Origin: Paenibacillus caui | GTDB taxonomy: Bacteria > Bacillota > Bacilli > Paenibacillales > Paenibacillaceae | Assembly (NCBI RefSeq): GCF_019904135.1 | Contig: NZ_JAIOGQ010000034.1 | Location: 1-51,618 of the forward strand | DNA length: 51,618 bases | Reading direction: 5' to 3' | Shown: positions 7,507 through 14,830 of the stretch, in pieces | Layout: each line of letters begins with the position of its first letter | Numbering within the stretch: the stretch's first letter is position 1 | Notes under the pieces: model-generated | Seen by the model: the letters and a program-made list of their open reading frames with translations, nothing else | Told to the model about the DNA's origin: nothing | The model's database searches: none | Translations under genes and position numbers: made by a program

Positions 7507-9180
7507 TTACATCTGAAACCTTCTGCTGATATTCGTAAGGGTTGCTAGCATATCAGACGCCGGCACAGGCTTGCTGAGCAAATAGCCCTTAGCCTGGTGG
7601 CAAGCATACTCCCTCAGCAAGTCCAACTGCTCCGCAGCCTCTACGCCTTCGGCAACCACGGTCATTTCCAAATTGTGCCCCATGTTGACGATCGTCTTCA
7701 GAAGAGCCGCATCGTGATGATCTTCCGTGCAGTTTTTGATAAAGGAGCTGTCGACTTTCAAAATATCGATCGGCAGAGACTTCAGATAGGCCAGCGAGCT
7801 GTAGCCCTTGCCAAAATCATCAAGCGAGGTGTGGACACCTAGCTTTTTTAATTTTGTTAGCGTTTCTATTGCGTAATTGACATCCAGCATCATGCTTTCC
7901 GTAATTTCCACTTCAAGAAAATGCGGAGCCAATCCCGATTTGACGAGCGCGCCTTCAACCGCTGCCACAATGTTGCCGTGTTTAAACTGGTGCGGTGATA
8001 GATTGACGGACACTACCATAGGCGAAAGCCCTGCCTCCTGCCATGCCTTGTTTTGGGCGCAGGCCGTTTCGAGAACCCATGTCCCGAGCGGAACGATCAG
8101 TCCGCTCTCTTCGGCAAGCGGAATAAACTTACTCGGGGGGATCACGCCATATTCCGGATGATTCCAGCGCACAAGCGCTTCAACGCCTGTAGTGATGCCG
8201 GTAAAAATATCGACTTTAGGCTGATAATACAGCACGAACTCTTTGTTCACAAGCGCTTTCCGCAGCTGCTGCTCCATTATGGGCGAGCTTCCGGTATCCA
8301 TTTTGTTGTTGTAAAACCGGTAGCTGTTTTTGCCGCTGCTTTTTGTGAAATGCATGGCGATGGAAGCTTTGTTCATTAGCGTGTCCGCATCGGTCCCATC
8401 CTCAGGGAATAGGCCGACGCCGATGCTAGGGGTAATGACACATTCCATTTGTTTGACAACAAGAGGAATTTGAAATTGATGAAGGATGCGTTCGAGAATC
8501 TGCTTCGTTTGGGCTCTTGTGACGTTATGCAAAAGAATTAGAAAACGGTCGCTTGTCCAGCGGAAAACGATATCCTCTTGACGTATATCCGATGAGAGCC
8601 GCTTGGCGACGGCGACCATAAAGTCATTCCCCCGTTCATAGCCGGCATAATGATTCACAACTCGGAACCGGTCCATATCAAACAATAAAATCGCGCGGGG
8701 GATCTTTGCAGCCTCCGGATCACTCTGAAACCTACCCCAGATTTCTTTGAATTTGTTCAAATTGGGCAGACCCGTTAAGCTGTCATAGTAAGTCATCTGC
8801 CTGATTTGCCGGAGCAAGACTTCTTCCTGAAGACGTTCCGGGGAAGACGGCCGGCAGATAGCGAGAACTCCGATGATGTTGCCCTCGACAACAACCGGTA
8901 CAATCGTCATGTGAAGTCCAACTTCATGCCCCTGTTGGTGGCGCAGCTTCACCTTCGCTTTATTTCGCTCATTAAGTTTTTGCCCTTTGAAGAAATGGCC
9001 GAACGGACGATTCACAAAATAATCGGCCTCATAGCCCGAGATATCCACGATTGCGGCATTTACATCCAAAATCATTCCCTCGCTGCTCATCCAGAAAATT
9101 GCGTCCGTGCTGCATTCCAACAGTATTTTCAGCTTCTCTGTTTCGGCTTCCATTGAATGGTTCATGCTGCAAGGCGTCAT
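7507..9180 (-). CDS. PAS-GGDEF-EAL protein, probable c-di-GMP phosphodiesterase
   Basis: A 557-residue soluble protein. A PAS domain (about 12-115) with S-box features (DAIFWMSSEGMILDVNAA) precedes a GGDEF domain (about 125-290) and an EAL domain (about 300-550). The GGDEF signature is replaced by TSDRF (residues 209-213), so cyclase activity is unlikely; the domain may bind GTP as an effector site. The EAL domain keeps catalytic residues: E334-A-L, N393 in VNLSP, E425 in EITES, DDFGKG (454-459), K475 and E511 in AEGVE. It should hydrolyse c-di-GMP and lower the signal in response to the PAS input. The start at 9180 has GGGGGGTTAGAAA ahead. It is preceded by an unusually long structured leader (9353-9526). 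No transmembrane segment is present. Confidence 0.92.
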   Translation of the reverse strand: MTPCSMNHSMEAETEKLKILLECSTDAIFWMSSEGMILDVNAAIVDISGYEADYFVNRPFGHFFKGQKLNERNKAKVKLRHQQGHEVGLHMTIVPVVVEGNIIGVLAICRPSSPERLQEEVLLRQIRQMTYYDSLTGLPNLNKFKEIWGRFQSDPEAAKIPRAILLFDMDRFRVVNHYAGYERGNDFMVAVAKRLSSDIRQEDIVFRWTSDRFLILLHNVTRAQTKQILERILHQFQIPLVVKQMECVITPSIGVGLFPEDGTDADTLMNKASIAMHFTKSSGKNSYRFYNNKMDTGSSPIMEQQLRKALVNKEFVLYYQPKVDIFTGITTGVEALVRWNHPEYGVIPPSKFIPLAEESGLIVPLGTWVLETACAQNKAWQEAGLSPMVVSVNLSPHQFKHGNIVAAVEGALVKSGLAPHFLEVEITESMMLDVNYAIETLTKLKKLGVHTSLDDFGKGYSSLAYLKSLPIDILKVDSSFIKNCTEDHHDAALLKTIVNMGHNLEMTVVAEGVEAAEQLDLLREYACHQAKGYLLSKPVPASDMLATLTNISRRFQM

Positions 9181-9352
9181 TTTCTAACCCCCCAGTTCAT
9201 TGATGATGTGAAGTCCAAATCGGTATCTGCCGGCATGATCACTGGAATATACCAGCTGTTATGGACAAAATCTTCCTATTTAATCCATCGGCATTTCCTT
9301 GTTTTTTTATAATAGCGGTTCTTATCGCGTCGGAGAAGCTTGCGTCGTTCAC

Positions 9353-9382
9353 AAAAAAATCCGGTCCGAAAGGACAGGATTT
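9353..9382 (-). terminator. Terminator inside the leader of the GGDEF-EAL gene
   Basis: On the minus strand AAATCC-T-GTCC, loop TTTC, GGAC-C-GGATTT form a stem with one mismatch, then TTTTT. It lies 170 bases before the start codon and about 115 bases after the predicted transcription start, so it is placed to be an attenuator. Confidence 0.7.
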
Positions 9383-9498
9383 GCCCGGGTGACCCCGCTC
9401 CTACGGTCCGGCTGCCGAAGTTGATTTTGTTCAGGCGTTAGAATCGGCAGATCATTCAAATACTCGATTATGCCTAGGTACTAATACCTATTAACACC
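9383..9498 (-). promoter_or_regulatory. Structured 5' leader, possible riboswitch of unknown class
   Basis: The transcript would contain TAGGTA-TTAG-TACCTA (9475-9490), a second stem CTGCCGA/TCGGCAG (9412-9450) with a 25-base loop, and a GC-rich stretch GGAGCGGGGTCACCCGGG before the terminator. The order promoter, two stems, conserved-looking purine-rich segment, terminator, gene is that of a transcriptional riboswitch. The GGAGCGGGG...CCCGGG...AATCC pattern loosely recalls part of the ydaO (c-di-AMP) family, but the later conserved elements of that family are absent, and it does not match the GEMM c-di-GMP consensus. Class is therefore left open. Confidence 0.45.
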
Positions 9499-9526
9499 AT
9501 TATACACTCTCACTTTTTAACAGTAA
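9499..9526 (-). promoter_or_regulatory. Sigma-A-type promoter of the leader/GGDEF-EAL gene
   Basis: TTACTG (9526-9521) and TATAAT (9504-9499) on the minus strand with 16 bases between them. This puts the transcript start near 9492, upstream of the structured leader. Confidence 0.6.
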
Positions 9527-9614
9527 CCGAAAAATATGTGTCTTTGCCGCCATTTCATTTGCGGAACCGCGCAATTTTGTTTGCGGACTTCCGCCAGGTA
9601 ACGCAGCCCATATT

Positions 9615-9646
9615 AAAACCGGCACGGAAATTTCCGTGCCGGTTTT
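9615..9646. terminator. Perfect 32-base palindrome, bidirectional terminator
   Basis: AAAACCGGCACGGAAA and its exact complement form a 16-bp uninterrupted palindrome just beyond the stop of the prohibitin-like gene. A/T runs on both sides make it usable from either strand. Confidence 0.8.
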
Positions 9647-9657
9647 AACTTTCCGAA

Positions 9658-10533
9658 CTATTGATTCGGTCCGGTCGTTTTGGCGTTTGGACTTGCGATT
9701 GAGTTCAAATCAATAAACGGTGTAGCGCCGCCGGTGACGGAAGGCAGTCTTCCGTCCCATTTTTCAAGCGCCTTTTCCTGTACTTCGATCTGCTTCAGCT
9801 GTACGAGCTCCGGAGTAACCTCCTGTTTCTTCAGCTTGAGGGATTCCGCTTCAGCCTGCGCCTGGGCCACCTTTTGCTTGGCTTCGATTTCGATCCGCTT
9901 CAGGTCGTTTTCGGCTTTAAGCGCCTGCTGCTGAGCAACCTGCTTCGCCTCGATCGATTGATTAAAGGCGTCGGAAAATTTGAAATTGACAATGTTGATG
10001 TCATTGACAACCAGATCGTATTTGGCCAGCCGATTTTTGAGGTTTTCACTGATCTCTCCGGCAACAGCGTCCCGTTTTGCAATCAGGTCTTCGGCAGGAT
10101 AGCGCGCGGTGACTTCCTTGACGATTTCCTGAATGGCCGGATTAATGATAACCGTATCGTAGGAACCGCCAATATTGTTCATTAAACGGTAAGCCGTTTC
10201 TTTCTGAATGGAATAGTTGACCGCTACATGCGTCGAGACAGGCTGCAAATCTTTGGAAGAGGCCGAGGTGTCGGTCTCCGTCTTGGCAACCTGGGTGTTA
10301 ACCTGAATGATCGTCTGTACAAAAGGAAGTTTAAGATGTATGCCTGGTTCGAGTACGTTGTCATTCAGTCTGCCAAATGTCTTATATAAACCGACATGAC
10401 CGTACTGCACCTGTGAAAAGCTGTTCAAGCTCAAAATAATAACGATCAGGACAACAATCGCTGCCGCTATCCCTTTCCCTACATTCGTCCGTTTCCCGGA
10501 CGGTTGTTTGCTCGTGTTGGGTACTGTTTCCAT
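9658..10533 (-). CDS. Prohibitin/SPFH-family membrane protein
   Basis: A 291-residue protein with one N-terminal membrane anchor (about 20-42, rich in Ile/Val), an SPFH/Band-7 domain (about 43-200, starting VQYGHVGLYKTFGRLNDNVLEPG in two short pieces), a long charged coiled coil with Ala/Gln/Glu repeats (about 190-255), and a flexible tail ending TTGPNQ. Such proteins oligomerise in membrane microdomains and act as scaffolds or protease modulators; the specific partner here is unknown. Start ATG has GGAGGAGTAGGT ahead. It appears to be a single-gene unit ended by the perfect palindrome at 9615-9646. Confidence 0.9.
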   Translation of the reverse strand: METVPNTSKQPSGKRTNVGKGIAAAIVVLIVIILSLNSFSQVQYGHVGLYKTFGRLNDNVLEPGIHLKLPFVQTIIQVNTQVAKTETDTSASSKDLQPVSTHVAVNYSIQKETAYRLMNNIGGSYDTVIINPAIQEIVKEVTARYPAEDLIAKRDAVAGEISENLKNRLAKYDLVVNDINIVNFKFSDAFNQSIEAKQVAQQQALKAENDLKRIEIEAKQKVAQAQAEAESLKLKKQEVTPELVQLKQIEVQEKALEKWDGRLPSVTGGATPFIDLNSIASPNAKTTGPNQ

Positions 10534-10619
10534 ACCTACTCCTCCATATTCATCATTTTATGTATTAGCTCCAGCTAATCTTTTCTACGTGACAAAGGAA
10601 GAAAGGTTACAAACACTGG

Positions 10620-11399
10620 TTAACTTTTGGATAGCCAGGCCCGTTCATGACTCCACGACACATCTACCGGCATCTCGAAAAAGTCAGACAGAACGCTGCC
10701 GCTTAGCATCTCGGACGTCAGGCCCGAGCCGAATACTTCTCCCCGGCGGAGCAGCAGTGTTTTGCGGAAAACCGGTAAAATTTCTTCCGTATGATGCGTA
10801 ACGTACAGCATATGCGGAGCGTCAGCTCCCTTGGCGAGCTCTTCGATACTGCCGAGCAATCCCTCTTTGGAGATAAAATCAAGACCGTTGCACGCTTCGT
10901 CCAGAATCAGCAGCTTGGGCGAAGCCATCAGCGCTCTGGCAATCAGCAGCTTCTGCTTCTCCCCCTGCGAACAGGTCTGATAGGTACGGTCCAGCAAATG
11001 CCCGCATCGCAATTGTTGCATCAGCTGCAATGCTTTGTCGTAATCCTGGGAAGACGGCTTTTCGTACAGCCCGATAGAGGCATACTTCCCGCTGACAACG
11101 AGATCCTGAGCTTTCTCGCTCCCGTATATCTTTTCCTGAAGCGACGAGCTGACCCAGCCGATCGAACGGCGCAGCTCGCGTACGTCAACCTCGCCATATT
11201 TATGTCCGAGAACGCTGATTTCGCCCGCAGACGGCCAAATGTATCCGGTAAGCATGTTCAAAATCGTCGTTTTCCCGGATCCGTTCAGTCCAAATAACGC
11301 CCAGCTTTCTCCCTCGTTCACGCTCCAATTGATGTCGTTCAGTACAGTCTTGCCTTCCCTGCGCCATGCAACATTCTTCATTTCGATGATCTTGGACAC
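10620..11399 (-). CDS. ABC transporter ATP-binding protein without partner (YlmA-like)
   Basis: A 259-residue soluble ATPase: Walker A GLNGSGKTT (37-45), signature CSQGEKQKL, Walker B LLILDEACNGLD, switch His in VTHHTEEI. The sequence style (MKNVAWRREGKTVLNDINW and the FYEKP-like insert) resembles B. subtilis YlmA and the ModF/PhnK-like group. No permease or binding protein is encoded nearby, so its transport partner is elsewhere, or it acts in another role. Start GTG at 11399 has AGAGGAATC ahead. The signature has CSQGE in place of LSGGQ, a common variant in this group. Confidence 0.85.
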   Translation of the reverse strand: MSKIIEMKNVAWRREGKTVLNDINWSVNEGESWALFGLNGSGKTTILNMLTGYIWPSAGEISVLGHKYGEVDVRELRRSIGWVSSSLQEKIYGSEKAQDLVVSGKYASIGLYEKPSSQDYDKALQLMQQLRCGHLLDRTYQTCSQGEKQKLLIARALMASPKLLILDEACNGLDFISKEGLLGSIEELAKGADAPHMLYVTHHTEEILPVFRKTLLLRRGEVFGSGLTSEMLSGSVLSDFFEMPVDVSWSHERAWLSKS

Positions 11400-11575
11400 G
11401 ATTGATTCCTCTCCCTCTTTGTGAATATTAACAAACTACCTCTCCCCTTCCCAGCTTGTCAAGAACTCCTGAGGCTCCTGAATATAAAGAATCATTTTAA
11501 TCATTCAATCTCTACCGCATGAGCTTCATTTCCTATAAAATGGGAGAAGCATGCCAATATGGAGGACGATCAAAC

Positions 11576-12412
11576 ATGTTAAACCCTGAGGATTGGGAAC
11601 AGATCAAAGCCTTGCAAATCAAAGTTGAACAAGAGGACAACATTTCGCTCAAGCTGAACTGGGATATGCTGCGCAGCCGGAAGGCCGAGGATCAGGATGA
11701 TTTCATTTGCCGGCAGGACGGCCGGATCGTTGCCTTTCTTGGCTTATACGACTTTGCCTCCAAAATCGAAGTGTGCGGCATGGTATCTCCCGAATACCGC
11801 AGACAGGGCCTTTTTACGAGCCTGTTACAAGAAGCGCTGCCGAAAGAACGCGCGGACCGGTACAAGGAAATATGGCTGAATACGCCCGCCGACTCGCTCA
11901 CGGGCAAAGCCTTTGCCGTTTCCGTGGGAGCAACTCCCGGTTTCTCGGAATATCAAATGAAGTATTCAGCTCCTGCTTCGAGTGAAGCTCCGGTTGTCCT
12001 TGCGGAGGTACACCTTCGTCCTGCGGAGAGCCTTGACCGGAACGCCATCATTTCGCTCGATGCTCAGGGTTTTGAGATGACGGAGGAGGAAGCTGCCAGC
12101 ATCTATGAACGCCAATCCGGGGAGAAGGATTCCCTTCTGTATATGATCGAGTACAAAGGTGAAAGCGCCGGAAAACTGCTCGTCAATACGGACCCCAAAC
12201 AAAGCTGGATCTATGGATTTGTCATCTTCGATCACTTCCGGGGACAAGGAATCGGCCGATCCGCCCTGATGCAGATCGTGAAGCAGGAATACAGCCTGGG
12301 CCGCGATGTCTTTCTGGAAGTAGCGCTGAACAATGACAGGGCTCTCCACCTTTACAAATCGTGCGGCTTTGAAACCGTTCAAGTGCAGGATTACTACGGA
12401 TACCGGCCTTAA
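11576..12412 (+). CDS. GNAT-family N-acetyltransferase, two-domain
   Basis: A 278-residue protein with two GNAT folds. The first (about 1-135) has the acetyl-CoA loop VSPEYRRQGLFTSLL (R-R-Q-G). The second (about 145-278) has the canonical loop FRGQGIGRSALMQIV and a C-terminal NNDRALHLYKSCGFE motif. It should transfer acetyl from acetyl-CoA to an amine; the substrate is unknown. I chose ATG 11576 because GGAGGA lies ten bases ahead; an ORF start 19 codons upstream has no ribosome site. First gene of a plus-strand block. Confidence 0.88.
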   Translation: MLNPEDWEQIKALQIKVEQEDNISLKLNWDMLRSRKAEDQDDFICRQDGRIVAFLGLYDFASKIEVCGMVSPEYRRQGLFTSLLQEALPKERADRYKEIWLNTPADSLTGKAFAVSVGATPGFSEYQMKYSAPASSEAPVVLAEVHLRPAESLDRNAIISLDAQGFEMTEEEAASIYERQSGEKDSLLYMIEYKGESAGKLLVNTDPKQSWIYGFVIFDHFRGQGIGRSALMQIVKQEYSLGRDVFLEVALNNDRALHLYKSCGFETVQVQDYYGYRP

Positions 12413-12513
12413 GCCGGCCACTCTTTCCATGCTGCTTGCAGGCAGCGATAACAAGAGTTGTTCTGGCATCAAACAGGCAAAATGAGGTACAATATAAAGT
12501 AATTGATTAAACG

Positions 12514-12549
12514 ACCGGCTCCGCTGCTCTAAAGGCAGGCGGAGCCGAT
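12514..12549 (+). repeat. 9-bp inverted repeat in the leader of the methyltransferase gene
   Basis: CGGCTCCGC and GCGGAGCCG enclose a 15-base loop. It stands 20 to 30 bases before the start codon and is followed by ATGTTTGTACC rather than a T-run, so it could be a weak terminator for the acetyltransferase gene or a leader structure. Confidence 0.4.
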
Positions 12550-12570
12550 GTTTGTACCTGGAAGGATGGA

Positions 12571-13443
12571 TTGCAGACGATGTATGTAGCAACAGACTGG
12601 AAAGACTATGAATTAATCGATACAGGCGGCGGAGACAAGCTGGAGCGCTGGGGCGATGTCATCTTGCGCAGGCCAGATCCGCAAATTATATGGCCGATTG
12701 AGCAGGAAACCGGCGATTGGAAAAAGGTTCACGGCCACTATCACCGCAGTTCTTCGGGAGGCGGGCGCTGGGAAATGAAAAAGGCGATTCCCGAAAAATG
12801 GACCATCGGCTACGACCGGCTGAAATTTCATATCCGGCCGACGAATTTCAAGCATACCGGCTTGTTTCCGGAGCAAGCAGCCAACTGGAGCTGGATGATC
12901 GACAAGATCAGCAGTGCCGGCCGCCCGATTTCGGTGCTGAATTTGTTCGCATACACCGGCGGCGCTTCCGTTGCCGCCGCTTCCGCCGGCGCCTCGGTCG
13001 TTCACGTGGACGCCGCGAAGGGCATGGTGCAGTGGGCCAAGGAGAATTTGCAGCTGTCGGGGCTTGGCAATCGTCCGGTCCGTTTCATTACGGACGATGT
13101 ATTCAAATTCGTGCAGCGCGAGCAACGAAGAGGCAACCGCTACGACGCCATTATTATGGATCCCCCTTCCTACGGCAGGGGACCCGGCGGGGAGATGTGG
13201 AAGCTGGAGCAGAGCCTGTATCCATTCGTGGAGTCGTGTCTGAGCATTTTATCGGACAAGCCGCTGTTCTTCCTAATCAACTCCTACACCACCGGCATTT
13301 CCCCGACCGTGCTGCACAACATGCTGTCCATGACGGTTAAGCGGAAGTTTGGCGGACATATTTCCGCTGGAGAGCTTGGATTGCCCATTACCCGTTCCGG
13401 TCTTCATCTGCCATGCGGCATATTGGGCCGCTGGGAGGAATAA
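12571..13443 (+). CDS. Class I SAM-dependent methyltransferase, RlmI/RlmK-like
   Basis: A 290-residue Rossmann methyltransferase. The SAM-binding motif VLNLFAYTGGASVAAASAGA is at about 125-145, motif II DAAKGMVQWAKEN follows, and the catalytic/base-binding motif is IIMDPPSYGRGPGGEMWKLE. The NLFAYTGG and DPPSY pair is typical of the 23S rRNA m5C1962 enzymes (RlmI family) and relatives, so rRNA is the likely substrate. No PUA domain precedes it, unlike E. coli RlmI. Two starts are possible: TTG at 12571, four bases after GAAGGA, or ATG at 12580 with a wider gap. It shares its last bases with the ribosome site of the pseudouridine synthase, so the two RNA modification genes form an operon. Confidence 0.87.
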   Translation: MQTMYVATDWKDYELIDTGGGDKLERWGDVILRRPDPQIIWPIEQETGDWKKVHGHYHRSSSGGGRWEMKKAIPEKWTIGYDRLKFHIRPTNFKHTGLFPEQAANWSWMIDKISSAGRPISVLNLFAYTGGASVAAASAGASVVHVDAAKGMVQWAKENLQLSGLGNRPVRFITDDVFKFVQREQRRGNRYDAIIMDPPSYGRGPGGEMWKLEQSLYPFVESCLSILSDKPLFFLINSYTTGISPTVLHNMLSMTVKRKFGGHISAGELGLPITRSGLHLPCGILGRWEE

Positions 13444-13445
13444 GC

Positions 13446-14168
13446 ATGTCCGAACATTTGGCGAGAACATGGAGCACGCCTTCCATGACGATTCTCTATG
13501 AAGATAATCATCTGCTCGGGGTCGAGAAGCCGGTCAATGTGCCGGTACAGGAAGATGCGAGCGGAGATCCGGACATGCTTACGCTGCTCAAGGAAGATCT
13601 GAAGGAACGCTATAACAAGCCGGGAAATGTCTATTTGGGGCTTGTTCACCGTTTGGACCGCCCTGTTGGCGGAGCGATGATCTTTGCCAAAACCTCCAAG
13701 GCTGCCTCCCGCTTATCCGAAGCCGTGCGGAGCCGCCAGTTCGAGAAAACGTATTTGGCCGTTGTGCATGGCGTGCCGTCCGTAAGACAAGGACGTCTGA
13801 CTCACTACCTGCTCAAGGACGAACGAACCAATACCGTTTCTGTCGTTCCGAAAGGGACAAGCGGAGCCAAGGAAGCTATTCTGGATTACAGCGTAGTCGG
13901 CAGCCCTGCCAAGGGGATGTCCCTCGTTCGCGTTGAGCTTCACACGGGACGTCCCCACCAAATTCGCGTACAGTTCAGCTATACAGGCTGTCCGCTGTAC
14001 GGAGACCAAAAATATGGCGCCAAGCTCAACAAGCCGGGCCAGCAGATCGCTCTGTGGTCTTCCTTCGTGGGCATACCGCACCCGGTCACGAAACAACCCG
14101 TTCAGCTTGTTTCCAGTCCTCCCAATGAGTACCCATGGTCATTATGGAGCGGTGAAATTCATAAGTAG
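13446..14168 (+). CDS. RluA-family pseudouridine synthase
   Basis: A 240-residue enzyme that converts uridine to pseudouridine in RNA. Visible motifs: ILYEDNHLLGVEKPVNVPVQ at about 17-36, catalytic Asp in HRLDRPVGGAMIFAKTSKAA, and the C-terminal GRPHQIRVQF with YGDQKYG. The S4 domain found at the N-terminus of RluD is absent, as in short RluA/YlyB-like paralogues. Start ATG 13446 overlaps nothing but uses GGAGGA, which lies across the stop of the methyltransferase. The gene ends at a strong bidirectional terminator. Target position in rRNA or tRNA cannot be read from the sequence. Confidence 0.92.
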   Translation: MSEHLARTWSTPSMTILYEDNHLLGVEKPVNVPVQEDASGDPDMLTLLKEDLKERYNKPGNVYLGLVHRLDRPVGGAMIFAKTSKAASRLSEAVRSRQFEKTYLAVVHGVPSVRQGRLTHYLLKDERTNTVSVVPKGTSGAKEAILDYSVVGSPAKGMSLVRVELHTGRPHQIRVQFSYTGCPLYGDQKYGAKLNKPGQQIALWSSFVGIPHPVTKQPVQLVSSPPNEYPWSLWSGEIHK

Positions 14169-14178
14169 AACCGAATAT

Positions 14179-14234
14179 AAAAAGGGCCGATCCGCCATGC
14201 AGAGGCATTCTGCACCCGGATCGGCCCTTTTTTT
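14179..14234. terminator. Strong bidirectional terminator
   Basis: AAAGGGCCGATCCG pairs with CGGATCGGCCCTTT (13 to 14 bp) and is flanked by A and T runs. It separates the plus-strand RNA modification genes from the convergent MarR gene. Confidence 0.9.
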
Positions 14235-14248
14235 GACTTAACAGGTCT

Positions 14249-14659
14249 CTATTTGGGGTTTGTAATTTTACCGAGCAGAAACAGCAGCAGCTGCTGATTG
14301 TGGGTCGAAATGCGGTCCAGCATTTGCTCCAAAAAACGGCTTCTGATCTCTCTGCCGCGATCGGCTTCTTTCCGGCCCTTGTCAGTTATCGAAATCCAGA
14401 CAATCCGGCGGTCGGCTTCATCCCTCTCCCGCGAAATCAGCCCGCCCTTTTCCATCCGGTCGAGCAGCATGGTGACGGCAGCCGGCGTCGTAGCCAGAAA
14501 AGGAATCATATCCGACGGCTTCATCTTCGGCTGGTCCCCCAGCAGTTCCAGAACGGTCAGCTGCGATTCCGTCAGAGAAGGCGACAGTTCGTTCTCCATA
14601 TGCGACTGATAGTCTTTGGACAGCTTTGTCCAAAGTTTGTTGAACTCTTCAGTATACAA
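14249..14659 (-). CDS. MarR-family transcriptional regulator
   Basis: A winged-helix repressor of 136 residues. The domain runs from about 25 to 120: ESQLTVLELLGDQ, MIPFLATTPAAVTMLLDRMEKGGL (the DNA-recognition helix), the wing RERDEADRRIVWISIT with the conserved DxR, and a helical dimerisation tail. I prefer the TTG start at 14659 because GGAGGG is seven bases ahead; the ATG at 14674 has no ribosome site. No obvious regulated gene sits beside it: parC runs in the same direction upstream with its own hairpin between, so the target may be itself or a distant gene. Confidence 0.85.
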   Translation of the reverse strand: MYTEEFNKLWTKLSKDYQSHMENELSPSLTESQLTVLELLGDQPKMKPSDMIPFLATTPAAVTMLLDRMEKGGLISRERDEADRRIVWISITDKGRKEADRGREIRSRFLEQMLDRISTHNQQLLLFLLGKITNPK

Positions 14660-14762
14660 TTCAGATCCCTCCATGTCAGCATTCCATTTATTTCACTGCC
14701 TTAACTGTTCGCCGCCCGGCCTTTCATTTCCTCCTTTATCGCATTAAACGACAAAAGAAGAA

Positions 14763-14792
14763 CTTTTCCTCAGGCATATCTGCCAGGAAAAG
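14763..14792 (-). terminator. Hairpin after parC
   Basis: CTTTTCCT and AGGAAAAG with inner GGCA/TGCC form a near-perfect stem about 40 bases beyond the parC stop, followed on the minus strand by TTCTTCTTTT. Confidence 0.65.
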
Positions 14793-14830
14793 CTCTCTTT
14801 CGTCAAATCTCTGTATGTTCCGATTTTCTT

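Noticed and set aside
9353..9498. GEMM-I c-di-GMP riboswitch
   Set aside because: GGGCAAATCC and GACGCAAGC fragments occur, but the intervening distance contains the terminator and the receptor stem ending is absent. Not a valid match.
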